Under the pieces are notes generated by a model. The model saw only the letters and a list, made by a program, of their open reading frames with translations. It searched no databases and was not told the origin of the DNA. Shown in pieces: positions 17,369 to 25,326 of a stretch of DNA of 64,000 bases (within the stretch, counting starts at the first letter, position 1; every line of letters begins with the position of its first letter). This stretch comes from Firmicutes bacterium UBA4881 (GTDB lineage: Bacteria; Bacillota; DTU065): positions 51,379 to 115,378 of the forward strand of contig DHDH01000040.1 in the NCBI GenBank assembly GCA_002399235.1, written 5' to 3'. Made by a program: the position numbers and the translations under genes.

Positions 17369-17842
17369 ATGCTAGTAGAGGCGTTTGTGGAGATACCCAA
17401 AGGGGGACAAAATAAATACGAATATGACACCAATAGAGGTGTTTTTCGTTTAGATCGGGTTCTCTATGGTTCAATTCACTATCCAGCTGAATACGGTTTT
17501 ATCCCCGATACCCTTGCTGAAGATGGCGATCCACTAGATATATTAATTCTTTCAAATGAACCAACTTTTCCGGGTTGTGTTGTCGAAGCTAGAGTATTAG
17601 GCGCTTTGGAAATGGCCGATGATAAAGGTCGAGATGTAAAAATATTGGCAGCTTTAGACAAAGAACCTCGTTTTGCCGAATTGCAATCTCTAAAGGATGT
17701 GCCTACACATATTCTAAGAGAGATAGAACATTTTTTTCGCATTTATAAAGAACTTGAAGGCAAGGAGACTGCAGTTGATGGTTGGCGTGATCTAGAATTT
17801 GCCAAACAGGTAATCCAAGAGTCCCAACTATCAAAAGCTTAA
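17369..17842 (+). CDS. ppa: Inorganic pyrophosphatase, family I
   Basis: Hydrolyses pyrophosphate to phosphate in the cytoplasm and so drives biosynthetic reactions. The 157-residue protein has EIPKGGQNKYEYD (substrate Lys and Glu), YPAEYGFIPDTLAEDGDPLD with the catalytic DGDPLDILIL metal site, and KDVPTHILREIEHFFRIYK. Many Bacillota use family II enzymes instead, so the family I type is of some note. AGGAGGG lies 8-9 bp upstream of ATG. It is monocistronic, between the tRNA terminator and its own terminator. Confidence 0.96.
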   Translation: MLVEAFVEIPKGGQNKYEYDTNRGVFRLDRVLYGSIHYPAEYGFIPDTLAEDGDPLDILILSNEPTFPGCVVEARVLGALEMADDKGRDVKILAALDKEPRFAELQSLKDVPTHILREIEHFFRIYKELEGKETAVDGWRDLEFAKQVIQESQLSKA

Positions 17843-17852
17843 TAGGAAAAAT

Positions 17853-17891
17853 AGCCCCTCGGACTTAATTTAAGTTAGGGGCTTTATTTTT
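17853..17891 (+). terminator. Terminator of ppa
   Basis: AGCCCCT (17853-17859) pairs with AGGGGCT (17877-17883). An inner ACTTAA/TTAAGT continues the stem, and the run TTATTTTT follows. Confidence 0.9.
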
Positions 17892-17940
17892 GAAGATGTA
17901 GTATAAATAACTTAGGATAAACTATTCCTGCTTACCTTGC

Positions 17941-18051
17941 CTAACTAAACTTCTTCTTAGGTAGTTTAGTAAGGTTGTTTAACCTTACTAAATAATGTAT
18001 TCTAAAATAAAGTGATAAAAAAATTTTCCTCTGCTCCCCGAAAAGGCAGAG
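17941..18051 (+). promoter_or_regulatory. Structured leader with competing hairpins upstream of the envelope cluster
   Basis: TTTAGTAAGGTT (17965-17976) pairs perfectly with AACCTTACTAAA (17981-17992) around GTTT. An upstream ACTAAAC (17944-17950) can instead pair with GTTTAGT (17964-17970), excluding the first hairpin. A second hairpin CTCTGC/GCAGAG lies at 18029-18051. No family is recognised. This could be an operator or an RNA switch for the genes starting at 18136. Confidence 0.4.
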
Positions 18052-18135
18052 ACATTTTGCTTGTTTGTAGCTTGAGCTATTAAGTACAGAAATTAAAGTT
18101 AAATTGAGGTAGATAGAAATAGGGAGAGATAGCTT

Positions 18136-19308
18136 ATGCAAAGACACTATTTATTAACTATACTTCTTGTTTTATCTTTGACGGTGGCTGTAGCAGGGCA
18201 GAATCGAGTTGCTGTATTAGGTGTGTTTGGCGAAGCTCCCTTAAACTATAAGCAATTTTTAGAAACACGTATAACCAAGGAACTTGTTTCTCTTAACCGT
18301 TTAGAAGTACTAGATCGAACTCATGCCGAGCAGCTTTTGAAAGAAATTTCGTTTCAAGTAGCTTTAGGTGAGAATTCTGTTGGTGTTGGTAAAATGCTTG
18401 GAGCCGATATTGGACTTTTAGCAACTATAGATCTACTTTACACAGAAGAAAATGAAAATACCTTTAATACTAAAGCAGAAATAACTTTAAAAACTGTAGA
18501 GATTGCAACAGCGAGGATCTTAGCAACTGCTACAGTTAAAGGTACAGCCGAAGCAAATTCCTTAGCTAGTGCTGAGATTATGGCTTTGGAGAATTGCCTT
18601 CTAGAAACCAATGCTACCCTTTATTCTCTATTTGGATTAACCAGTGAAATATTAGAAGTGAAAGGAAAAGTTCTTTATATTTTACCAGGTAGAGAAGCTC
18701 TTATTAACGGAGGAGTTTATAGTGTTATTCGTACTGAAGAAATTAAAGGTCACCCAATGGAGAGGGAGATTGGTAAACTACGTTACGAAGAAAGCAAAGA
18801 TCTATCACGTGGTATTGTTTTAGCAAAAACCGAAGAGATCTTAGAAAAAGACACAGTTGGCCATCTCAAAGCCAGATCAGGAAACTATCGGCTCTATTCG
18901 TTAGGGACTTTAGAAGGTCTAAAAGGTGGTTTAAGTTACTGGATAATAAAACCTTTTGAGTTAAGTTTTGGTGCTTTGGTTAATCTTAATATAGCTAAAC
19001 CAACAAATTCTTTAGAATTGTATTTAGAAGTAGATAAAGAATTTGCTCTATCTCCCAATAACTACAGTGGAGTAATTGGGGCTGGTTTTGGAGGGGCTTG
19101 GTTAATCCAAAAACTAGTAGATAAAAAGTATTTTGGTAAAAGTTTACTTTTTACAGGCAAGATAGGAATTCGTTTTTATAATACTACTAAAATGTACGAA
19201 TTGGCCCTCGAACCACGCCTTCCTTTGGTAACAAATTGGTCCGAAAGTGTTAATATCAAAAACAACCCTAGTTTATGGCTTACTCTAAGTTGGGGTAGTG
19301 TTGAGTGA
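18136..19308 (+). CDS. Exported CsgG/FlgO-like protein with putative C-terminal beta-barrel (A)
   Basis: A 390-residue secreted protein. The first 20 residues form a signal peptide (hydrophobic run after MQRHY, cleavage near VAGQ). Residues 24-150 match the CsgG/FlgO pattern: RVAVLGVFG, LNRLEVLDRTHAEQLLKE, GKMLGADIGLLATIDL. Such domains sit at the inner face of an outer membrane in Gram-negatives. The C-terminal 120 residues alternate hydrophobic and polar residues and end in LWLTLSWGSVE, which resembles an outer-membrane barrel strand. The SD is GGGAGAG, about 7 bp before ATG. It is the first of five co-directional exported genes, and its paralogue follows 15 bp downstream. The function is unknown and the barrel is an inference. 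Confidence 0.75.
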   Translation: MQRHYLLTILLVLSLTVAVAGQNRVAVLGVFGEAPLNYKQFLETRITKELVSLNRLEVLDRTHAEQLLKEISFQVALGENSVGVGKMLGADIGLLATIDLLYTEENENTFNTKAEITLKTVEIATARILATATVKGTAEANSLASAEIMALENCLLETNATLYSLFGLTSEILEVKGKVLYILPGREALINGGVYSVIRTEEIKGHPMEREIGKLRYEESKDLSRGIVLAKTEEILEKDTVGHLKARSGNYRLYSLGTLEGLKGGLSYWIIKPFELSFGALVNLNIAKPTNSLELYLEVDKEFALSPNNYSGVIGAGFGGAWLIQKLVDKKYFGKSLLFTGKIGIRFYNTTKMYELALEPRLPLVTNWSESVNIKNNPSLWLTLSWGSVE

Positions 19309-19323
19309 AAGTGAGGACTGCCT

Positions 19324-20568
19324 ATGAGAAAGTATCTAGCAATTATATTAATTGGGATCTTTATCATCTTACCTTTGGCTTTAGCCCAAGAAAGACCCCG
19401 AGTAGCTGTGTTAAGTAATTCTTATTCTAACTGGTCTGGATATGACCGTGAACTAGAAGCTAAGCTAACTGATCTACTTTTTAGCCTCGATAGATTCGAA
19501 TTAGTTGAACGCCGCTATATTGATAATGTTTTAAAAGAACAAGCTTTACAACTATCATATGGTAGTCCAGATACTATAATAAGGGCGGGTCGCTTATTAG
19601 GAGCTACATATGGTTTTGTTATTCAACTTGATAATATTAATACAGTTTGGAGTAAAGATAGTTACAAAGCTGAGATAAAACTTTCTGTAAAATGTGTGGA
19701 GATTGAGACTGGTAAAATTATTGGTGCTAAACAAGCTAATGGTTATGGTTTTAACCGCTCAACCGATCTTGCGATCAGTGAAGCTATAGAAATGATCTTT
19801 TTAGAAGACCTTACACCTGCAATCAAGAGCTGGTTTCGATTAGGTAGTTCTATTGTTAGTAGAAGTGATAATTTTGTTTATATAGCTTTAGGCCAAAACG
19901 CAGGTGTGAAAAAAAATTCTCGGTATTTAGTTTTCAAGGAAGTTGATTTAGGTATAGAAACACAAAGTCCAATTTTAGAAGAAGTGGGACTAGTTGAGAT
20001 AAAAAATAGCGGTTATGATTGGGCCCAAGCTGTTATATTAAAAGAAAATGAACCGATAAAAGCTGGGTTTATAGTTTCTGAACAGGTTTTAGAAAACTAT
20101 AAACTATTTAGTTTTAGTGGTGTCATAGGCAAGAACCCTGGTTTAGAAGTTTCTTATGGGTTTTACCGCCCTTGGAGCCATATGGCTAATGTTAGCGTTA
20201 TTTTCGAAGCGTCGCCACAAATTTTAAATACTATTGTTGTGACAGAATATCTCAAGGAATTGCGTTTTACCAATAATCTCTCTCTATTCATTGGTGGTGG
20301 TTTGGGTTCTTCGTTAGGTACTCAAAGCGATCTTTCAGGATCTAGTATTAACTCGCTTTCTTATCTAGCCAATGGTCGAGGAATATTAAAATTAACTCTA
20401 GGAGATAGTTACGATTTTCGGGTTGGCGCAGCATACTTTTTAGCTACAACTTATAATAATTGGTATTATGATTATTCGAAGATACCTGTTCCTAACTATA
20501 GGGTTACAGCTAAAGAATATAACCCGAGTGGTCTCAGACTTAATATAGGCATTTCCTTTTCTTTTTAG
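19324..20568 (+). CDS. Exported CsgG/FlgO-like protein with putative C-terminal beta-barrel (B)
   Basis: A 414-residue paralogue of the preceding gene. A signal peptide ends near ALAQ (residue 21). The CsgG/FlgO-like part (25-150) has RVAVLSNSY, LDRFELVERRYIDNVLKEQ and AGRLLGATYGFVIQLD. The last 140 residues look like beta-hairpins (LEVSYGFYRP, LSLFIGGGLGS, FRVGAAYFLATTY). The protein ends exactly in LRLNIGISFSF, with Phe last and hydrophobic residues at every second position. That is the classic C-terminal signal of outer-membrane beta-barrels recognised by BamA. GTGAGGA lies about 6 bp before ATG. It could be a secretion or anchoring pore or a sensor; no function is assigned. Confidence 0.78.
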   Translation: MRKYLAIILIGIFIILPLALAQERPRVAVLSNSYSNWSGYDRELEAKLTDLLFSLDRFELVERRYIDNVLKEQALQLSYGSPDTIIRAGRLLGATYGFVIQLDNINTVWSKDSYKAEIKLSVKCVEIETGKIIGAKQANGYGFNRSTDLAISEAIEMIFLEDLTPAIKSWFRLGSSIVSRSDNFVYIALGQNAGVKKNSRYLVFKEVDLGIETQSPILEEVGLVEIKNSGYDWAQAVILKENEPIKAGFIVSEQVLENYKLFSFSGVIGKNPGLEVSYGFYRPWSHMANVSVIFEASPQILNTIVVTEYLKELRFTNNLSLFIGGGLGSSLGTQSDLSGSSINSLSYLANGRGILKLTLGDSYDFRVGAAYFLATTYNNWYYDYSKIPVPNYRVTAKEYNPSGLRLNIGISFSF

Positions 20569-20651
20569 GGTAACCGAATTGTGAATGATCTGTCATACTT
20601 TAGTAAGATCTCTAGCTAATATTCGCTAAACCATTCTTTGTTACTCCATCT

Positions 20652-20694
20652 GGAAGGGGGGAAAGAATCATCGTTGGCGATGGTTCTCATTAAC
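20652..20694 (+). promoter_or_regulatory. Hairpin-bridged ribosome binding site of the LPP20-like gene
   Basis: The SD GGAAGGGGGG (20652-20661) is followed by a hairpin GAATCATCG (20665-20673)/CGATGGTTC (20678-20686), nine pairs with one G-U and a TTGG loop. Eight nt then lead to ATG 20695. Folding leaves about 11 nt between the SD and the start. Confidence 0.6.
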
Positions 20695-21585
20695 ATGAAA
20701 AAAATTGTTATTTTGCTTTTAATAATCAGCTTAAGTGTTACTCTTTTTGCTAATTCATTACCTACAGGCTATCTAATCGAATCACATACTAGCTACAATG
20801 GTTCTATTAACTGGACTAAGCAAGATGTCGAAGTTATTGGTTATGGGGCTTTAATTGTCTCTCCAGATAGACCCTATTTCCAAGCAAAGTTGATGGCCAG
20901 AGAGGCAGCTAAAACAGATGCATATAGGAATCTGGCTGAGATGCTTAAAGGTATTTATGTAACTTCAGAAACTACAGTACTAAACTTTATTACCGAAAAT
21001 GATTTTGTACGAAAAAAAGTTGAGATGTTTATTCAGGGAGCAGAAATTATTGAAGAAAAAGAAATTGAAGGCGGTGGCTACGCAGTTAAACTTAGGTTAG
21101 CTTTAGGTGGACCTAAGGAAGGGAATATCGCCTCTGTACTCCTGCCAGAAGTTGCTAAAAACGATAGCGATGTTTTAACAACTAAAATTCAGTTTGGCTC
21201 AAATTACGAAGAAAAGCCTACCTATCAGGTACCTAAATCTACTAGCGATGTAACAGGAGTTATTATTGATGCTAGAAATTTAGAAGTAAGACCAGCCATG
21301 AGCCCTAAGATTTTTAGCTCTGACGGTAAAGAAGTCTTTGGCCCAAGGTATATTGATCCCTATAAAAATCCTGACTCACCTTTAGTCGCTTACACCAGGG
21401 ATTTGGAAACAGCTAGATCATTGGCTCGCGTAGGCGAAAATCCAGTTATAATAAATGCAATTGGCGTGGTTGGGACTAATCAGAGTGATGTGGTTATAGC
21501 TAAAGCAGATGCGGATATTATTTTTGACCAAAACAAGCTAGGTGGCTTTTTAGCAGAAGGTCGTATTGTTATTATAATCAAGTAG
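20695..21585 (+). CDS. Exported LPP20/FlgP-like protein
   Basis: A 296-residue exported protein with a signal peptide MKKIVILLLIISLSVTLFANS and no lipobox Cys. The central part (45-140) matches the LPP20 family: VIGYGALIV, AKLMAREAAKTDAYRNLAEMLKGIYV. The C-terminal part has GVIIDARNLEVRPAMSPKI and a final IVIIIK, a layout common in LPP20-type proteins of diderm bacteria. FlgP, an outer-membrane flagellar basal-disk protein of Vibrio, belongs to this family. The frame is open upstream to 20638, but the signal peptide and the hairpin-bridged SD favour ATG 20695. It lies between the CsgG-like pair and a TPR/CsgG-like gene. Confidence 0.78.
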   Translation: MKKIVILLLIISLSVTLFANSLPTGYLIESHTSYNGSINWTKQDVEVIGYGALIVSPDRPYFQAKLMAREAAKTDAYRNLAEMLKGIYVTSETTVLNFITENDFVRKKVEMFIQGAEIIEEKEIEGGGYAVKLRLALGGPKEGNIASVLLPEVAKNDSDVLTTKIQFGSNYEEKPTYQVPKSTSDVTGVIIDARNLEVRPAMSPKIFSSDGKEVFGPRYIDPYKNPDSPLVAYTRDLETARSLARVGENPVIINAIGVVGTNQSDVVIAKADADIIFDQNKLGGFLAEGRIVIIIK

Positions 21586-21596
21586 GGGGGGTTCCT

Positions 21597-22712
21597 TTGA
21601 GACTAAAAAAACTACTTGCTGTTTTATTGGTTATATTGTTGGTAATACCTCAAGGAGTGTTAGCTCAGTCGCAAACGAACACCGATCATACAAAAAATGT
21701 CTTGATTGTAGCAGGAACAGTCACTGTGGTAGGACTAAGTGTTTATTTATATAATTCTGTTAAAACAAACCTAGAAGTTAAAAAACTTTACAATGACGCC
21801 GAAGAGAAAATTGTTCAAGGTGATTGGTTTGGAGCTTACGAAAAATTAAATCTCATTATGCACAAAAAGCATAATTATAAAGACGCTAAGAGTAAACTCG
21901 AGTTGGTTAAAGAAGTAGGTGCAAACTACTACACTGACCTTGGGGATAGACAAGTTGTAGAACAAAGATTGGAAGAAGCTGCCCTTAATTATCGTAAAGT
22001 TTTAATGATGAGCCCTAATAATTTAAGAGCTAGAGCTGGATTAGATAACTTAAATAGTAGACTAGCAGATATGTATTATAATCGGAGCTTGGGCTACTTT
22101 AGCGAAGGTGACTTTAAAGAAACAGAGCTAGAGTTAAATAAAGCAGTTGCCCTAAACCCAGATATGGATAAAACTTTATTAAAAGAAGTTCTAGCAATAA
22201 ATCAAAACCAAAAACTAACTAAAGTAGCTATCATTTTCCTAGGTAATCAAAGTTCAGTTTCTGGCATTGAAGCTATTATCATGCCGCGGTTGCAAGAATT
22301 TTTAGAACGGGACAACTTGATTGTCCTCTCTCAACTAAAAGTGAGAGCATTTATGGATGAGCAAGGAAAGTATCTCTTTCCAACCTATGATACAAAAGCG
22401 GCTGTTGAAACTGGCCTTATATTAGGTCAAGATAAAGTCATTTATGGCGATCTAACTAAATCTCAGTTGACTCCTTTCAAAAAGCAAACTGGGAATAAGT
22501 TGCAGCAAAGTTTAACAGGGGAATTAGAATTTAAAATTAACATCGTTGATGTTAAAGCGACTACAATTCAAACAGAACATTTTCGTTATAAAGAAAGTGT
22601 AACTAGTACAGTTACACCACTAGAAGCTGCTGTAACTGAGAATATGATGCTCCAGGAACTTTTACAAAATATCTCGCAAAAACTAGCTAGGGATATAGCA
22701 AGGAGGCTATAA
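21597..22712 (+). CDS. Exported TPR protein with C-terminal CsgG/FlgO-like domain
   Basis: A 371-residue exported protein. Residues 1-24 are a signal peptide (cleavage near LAQS). A second hydrophobic segment (about 36-52, VLIVAGTVTVVGLSVYLY) may anchor it in a membrane. TPR-like repeats cover about 60-200 (NYYTDLGDRQ, ALNYRKVLMMSPNNLRA, GDFKETELELNKAVALNPD). The last 170 residues resemble the CsgG/FlgO fold: KVAIIFLGNQSS, RLQEFLERDNLIVLSQLKV, GLILGQDKVIYGDLTK. The TTG start follows a GGGGGGG run by 5 bp. It is presumably an assembly partner of the neighbouring CsgG- and FlgT-like proteins. Confidence 0.75.
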   Translation: MRLKKLLAVLLVILLVIPQGVLAQSQTNTDHTKNVLIVAGTVTVVGLSVYLYNSVKTNLEVKKLYNDAEEKIVQGDWFGAYEKLNLIMHKKHNYKDAKSKLELVKEVGANYYTDLGDRQVVEQRLEEAALNYRKVLMMSPNNLRARAGLDNLNSRLADMYYNRSLGYFSEGDFKETELELNKAVALNPDMDKTLLKEVLAINQNQKLTKVAIIFLGNQSSVSGIEAIIMPRLQEFLERDNLIVLSQLKVRAFMDEQGKYLFPTYDTKAAVETGLILGQDKVIYGDLTKSQLTPFKKQTGNKLQQSLTGELEFKINIVDVKATTIQTEHFRYKESVTSTVTPLEAAVTENMMLQELLQNISQKLARDIARRL

Positions 22713-22716
22713 GCTT

Positions 22717-23796
22717 ATGCGAAAGCGTCTTTTACTGGTATTAATAATTTCCATGCTTTCTTTAGTTACTTTAGCCAATGAAGGACGCTGGATCGAAGCT
22801 AAAGGTGTTGCTATAGTTATAGATAATCAGAAAGAGCTGGCTTATGAAGCAGCACTTAAAGATGCCTTAAAAAGAGCTGTAGAAACTGGAGTCGGTGTCT
22901 ATGTGTCAGTCGAGACTAAGACTGAGAATTTTGCTTTAATATCGGACTCTATTTTGACCAAAGCTAATGGCTACGTAAAAGAATACACTGTGTTGAATAC
23001 TAGCTTTACAGACGATTACTGCCAGGTATTGCTAAAGGCTTGTGTAAGCCTTACTGATCTTAAAAATGATCTACAGGCCCAAGGGTTGATGATCAAAAGA
23101 GCCGGAGACCCGCGAATTATTGTCCAAATCGAAGAATATTCAGATGTTTCTTATCTTTCTACCTCTGTAGCCCAGGAAGTTGCTGAAAAAGCCTTGAAAG
23201 ATAGAGGTTACAACGTAATTAAATCGAGACCATTAGAGCAATATTTAGCTTACAAGACTAGAGAAGATGAATACTTAAAATTAGTTGATGCAGATATTTT
23301 AGTTAGAGGGAATGCAACTGCTACAAGGTTATCAAGTATAGGTGGTATGTTTTCCTATGGTTCAACTGTTGTACTTAGTGTTTATCGGAGTGGTTCTCCA
23401 CAGATCCTAGCTTCGGTGACAAAAAATGGTAGAGGTATTCATGTTTCTCCTCAATTAGCTACTGAACTAGCCATTAAGGAAGCTTTGAGCTCTGCCATTG
23501 AGGAGTTGAGCTGGGAAATTCTTACTAGTCTAACTGAACCTATAAAAAGGGTGCAACTTAAGGTCTTAGAGTTAGACTTTGCTCTATATAGCCAACTTTC
23601 TAGTAACTTACAAAGAATAAGTGGTGTTTCTCAGGTCTTTCCACGTAGTTATAGGAATGGAGAGGGGCTTTTTGATATTGACACAACTCAATCTTCAATG
23701 GCGATCGCTATTTACTTAAGTAAAAACTTAGGTTGGGAAATTATCAGGCATACTGAAAATATTATTGAAACTAAGGTTGTTAAAACAAACAATTAA
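22717..23796 (+). CDS. Exported FlgT-like protein
   Basis: A 359-residue exported protein with signal peptide MRKRLLLVLIISMLSLVTLA. The N-terminal 100 residues match the FlgT N-domain type: WIEAKGVAIV, AYEAALKDALKRAVETGVGVYV, ILTKANGYVKEYTVL. The middle part (about 120-260) has PRIIVQIEEYSD and a GNATATRLSS segment like the FlgT middle domain. The C-terminal part repeats a similar fold. In Vibrio, FlgT forms the H ring next to the outer membrane. It starts 4 bp after the previous stop behind AGGAGG. No flagellar genes are in the window, so a flagellar role is only one possibility. Confidence 0.72.
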   Translation: MRKRLLLVLIISMLSLVTLANEGRWIEAKGVAIVIDNQKELAYEAALKDALKRAVETGVGVYVSVETKTENFALISDSILTKANGYVKEYTVLNTSFTDDYCQVLLKACVSLTDLKNDLQAQGLMIKRAGDPRIIVQIEEYSDVSYLSTSVAQEVAEKALKDRGYNVIKSRPLEQYLAYKTREDEYLKLVDADILVRGNATATRLSSIGGMFSYGSTVVLSVYRSGSPQILASVTKNGRGIHVSPQLATELAIKEALSSAIEELSWEILTSLTEPIKRVQLKVLELDFALYSQLSSNLQRISGVSQVFPRSYRNGEGLFDIDTTQSSMAIAIYLSKNLGWEIIRHTENIIETKVVKTNN

Positions 23797-23840
23797 CATT
23801 ACAATAACTATGGGTTTAATTAATATTTTACTGGATCGAA

Positions 23841-23869
23841 GGGAGGTCGAGCGGTATTACCGCTAAAAC
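23841..23869 (+). promoter_or_regulatory. Hairpin-bridged ribosome binding site of lemA
   Basis: The SD GGGAGGTC (23841-23848) is followed by AGCGGT (23850-23855)-ATT-ACCGCT (23859-23864), a perfect 6-bp stem, then five nt to ATG 23870. An in-frame TAA at 23864-23866 rules out an earlier start. Linear spacing is over 20 nt; with the hairpin folded it is about 8. Confidence 0.7.
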
Positions 23870-24430
23870 ATGAAAAAAAATAAAGCTTGGATTATTGTAC
23901 TGGCAGTCTTAGTTATTATGTTGTTAGGGACAATAAGCAGTTATAACAAACTTGTTAATCTCAGTGAATCAGTTGATGCTCAATGGGGACAGGTGGAAAA
24001 CCAGTTACAATCCCGTTATGATAAGATTCCTAATCTTGTAGCTACTGTTAAAGGTTATGCTAACCATGAAAAGGAAGTATTTGAATCATTAGCAGATGCT
24101 AGAGCTAAAATGGCCGGTGCTCGTTCTATAAATGAACAAGTTGAAGCAGCTAATGCAATGGAATCTGCTCTATCAAGATTATTGGTTGTTGTAGAGAACT
24201 ACCCTGAATTAAAAGCAGATCAACAATTTAATCAGTTAATGTATGAGATTTCCGGCACTGAAAATAGAATAGCAGTAGAAAGAATGCGTTATAATGATTC
24301 TGTAAAGAGCTACAACAGTAGAGTCAAACGCTTTCCTACAGTGATGTTAGCTAATATGTTCGGCTATGAACCTAGAGCTTACTTTGAAGCTGCCAAGGGT
24401 GCAGAGGTAGCGCCTAAAGTGGAGTTTTAG
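23870..24430 (+). CDS. lemA: LemA family protein
   Basis: A 186-residue LemA-family membrane protein. One N-terminal transmembrane helix (about 6-25) leads into a helical bundle facing outside the cytoplasm. Family marks are YNKLVNLSESVDAQWGQVENQLQSR followed closely by YDKIPNLVATVKGYA, then ENYPELKADQQF, LMYEISGTENRIAVERMRYN and a C-terminal FPTVMLANMFGYEPRAYFEA. Its exact role is unknown. It commonly sits beside TPM-domain proteins, as here. The start is fixed by the upstream stop and the hairpin-bridged SD. Confidence 0.93.
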   Translation: MKKNKAWIIVLAVLVIMLLGTISSYNKLVNLSESVDAQWGQVENQLQSRYDKIPNLVATVKGYANHEKEVFESLADARAKMAGARSINEQVEAANAMESALSRLLVVVENYPELKADQQFNQLMYEISGTENRIAVERMRYNDSVKSYNSRVKRFPTVMLANMFGYEPRAYFEAAKGAEVAPKVEF

Positions 24431-24445
24431 GAATCTAGGTAAGAT

Positions 24446-24488
24446 GGAGGTTAGTAAAGAAGTTAAAACTCTTTACTAAAGCAAGACT
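24446..24488 (+). promoter_or_regulatory. Hairpin-bridged ribosome binding site of the TPM-domain gene
   Basis: The SD GGAGG (24446-24450) directly abuts TTAGTAAAGA (24451-24460), which pairs perfectly with TCTTTACTAA (24470-24479) around a 9-nt loop. Nine nt follow to ATG 24489. In-frame TAA at 24477-24479 excludes an upstream start. Folding reduces a 38-nt gap to about 9. Confidence 0.75.
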
Positions 24489-25226
24489 ATGAAAAAATTG
24501 GTTATGGTCCTTTTAGTGTTACTACTATCTTGTGGAGTATTAGCACTAACACCGCTACCTTTTACAAATATTCATGACTATGCCCATCTTCTTGGTAATA
24601 CCAGAGATTTAGATCAGCGAGTAGAAACATTATACGAACACACAGGTGTCGAATTAGCTATTGTAACAATAGCTAAATTAGAGAATCAAAGCATAGAGAT
24701 GTTTTCTGTTAATCTTTTTGAAGAATGGGGCATCGGCAGAAAAGGTGAGGATAAAGGTCTATTACTAGTCATTTCTCTTGACCCACGCGAAGTTAGACTA
24801 GAAACAGGTTATGGGTTAGAAGGGGCTTTACCTGATTCTTTTGTGGGGACTAAGTTAGATGAACTTGTTGCACCATCTCTCGCTAGGGGTAGCAATGAAG
24901 GACTAATTGAATTTGTTAATGCTATTGAAGAAAGAATTATTAGCCAAGGCGATGCTAATCCCCAAGCTAATTTTTATCTTGAATATGATTCAGATGATTC
25001 CATGGTAACTTCGATTACTCGTTTGCCTTTTGCGAACTTAGGGTTTATAATCATCATCCTAATCTTAATCTTTCTCGATTTAAGATTCACTGGGGGTATG
25101 GTTTTAAGAAGTATTCTCCGTGCCTCTGGTAGAGGTTACCGCTCTGGCGGAGGTGGATCATCTGGCCGTAATCGCTATGGTGGTGGAGGAAAAAGTGGTG
25201 GCGGTGGCGCCTCGACTAAATGGTAA
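24489..25226 (+). CDS. TPM-domain (YgcG-type) exported membrane protein
   Basis: A 245-residue protein with a signal peptide (1-20) and a TPM domain (about 28-150): HDYAHLLG, ELAIVTIAKLENQSIEMFSVNLFE cut by WGIGRKGEDKGLLLVIS, then VRLETGYGLEGALPD. One transmembrane helix follows (about 178-197, LGFIIIILILIFLDL), and the tail is rich in Gly and Ser. Related domains act as acid phosphatases in plants and as photosystem assembly factors. The bacterial role beside LemA is not settled. It follows lemA and ends at a terminator, so the two form one unit. Confidence 0.9.
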   Translation: MKKLVMVLLVLLLSCGVLALTPLPFTNIHDYAHLLGNTRDLDQRVETLYEHTGVELAIVTIAKLENQSIEMFSVNLFEEWGIGRKGEDKGLLLVISLDPREVRLETGYGLEGALPDSFVGTKLDELVAPSLARGSNEGLIEFVNAIEERIISQGDANPQANFYLEYDSDDSMVTSITRLPFANLGFIIIILILIFLDLRFTGGMVLRSILRASGRGYRSGGGGSSGRNRYGGGGKSGGGGASTKW

Positions 25227-25229
25227 AGT

Positions 25230-25266
25230 AAGAGCCTACAAAACACAGCGTAGGCTCTTTTTATTT
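25230..25266 (+). terminator. Terminator after the TPM-domain gene
   Basis: AAGAGCCTAC (25230-25239) pairs with GTAGGCTCTT (25250-25259), followed by TTTTATTT. Confidence 0.9.
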
Positions 25267-25326
25267 CTCTAAGTAATATTTTGATTTAATTAATAGTCAA
25301 GGACTGTAATTTGTTTCCCAAAATAA

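Noticed and set aside
17941..18147. Minus-strand frame of 68 codons before the envelope cluster
   Set aside because: It covers the hairpin leader, has no SD, and its translation is low-complexity; the inverted repeats explain the region better.
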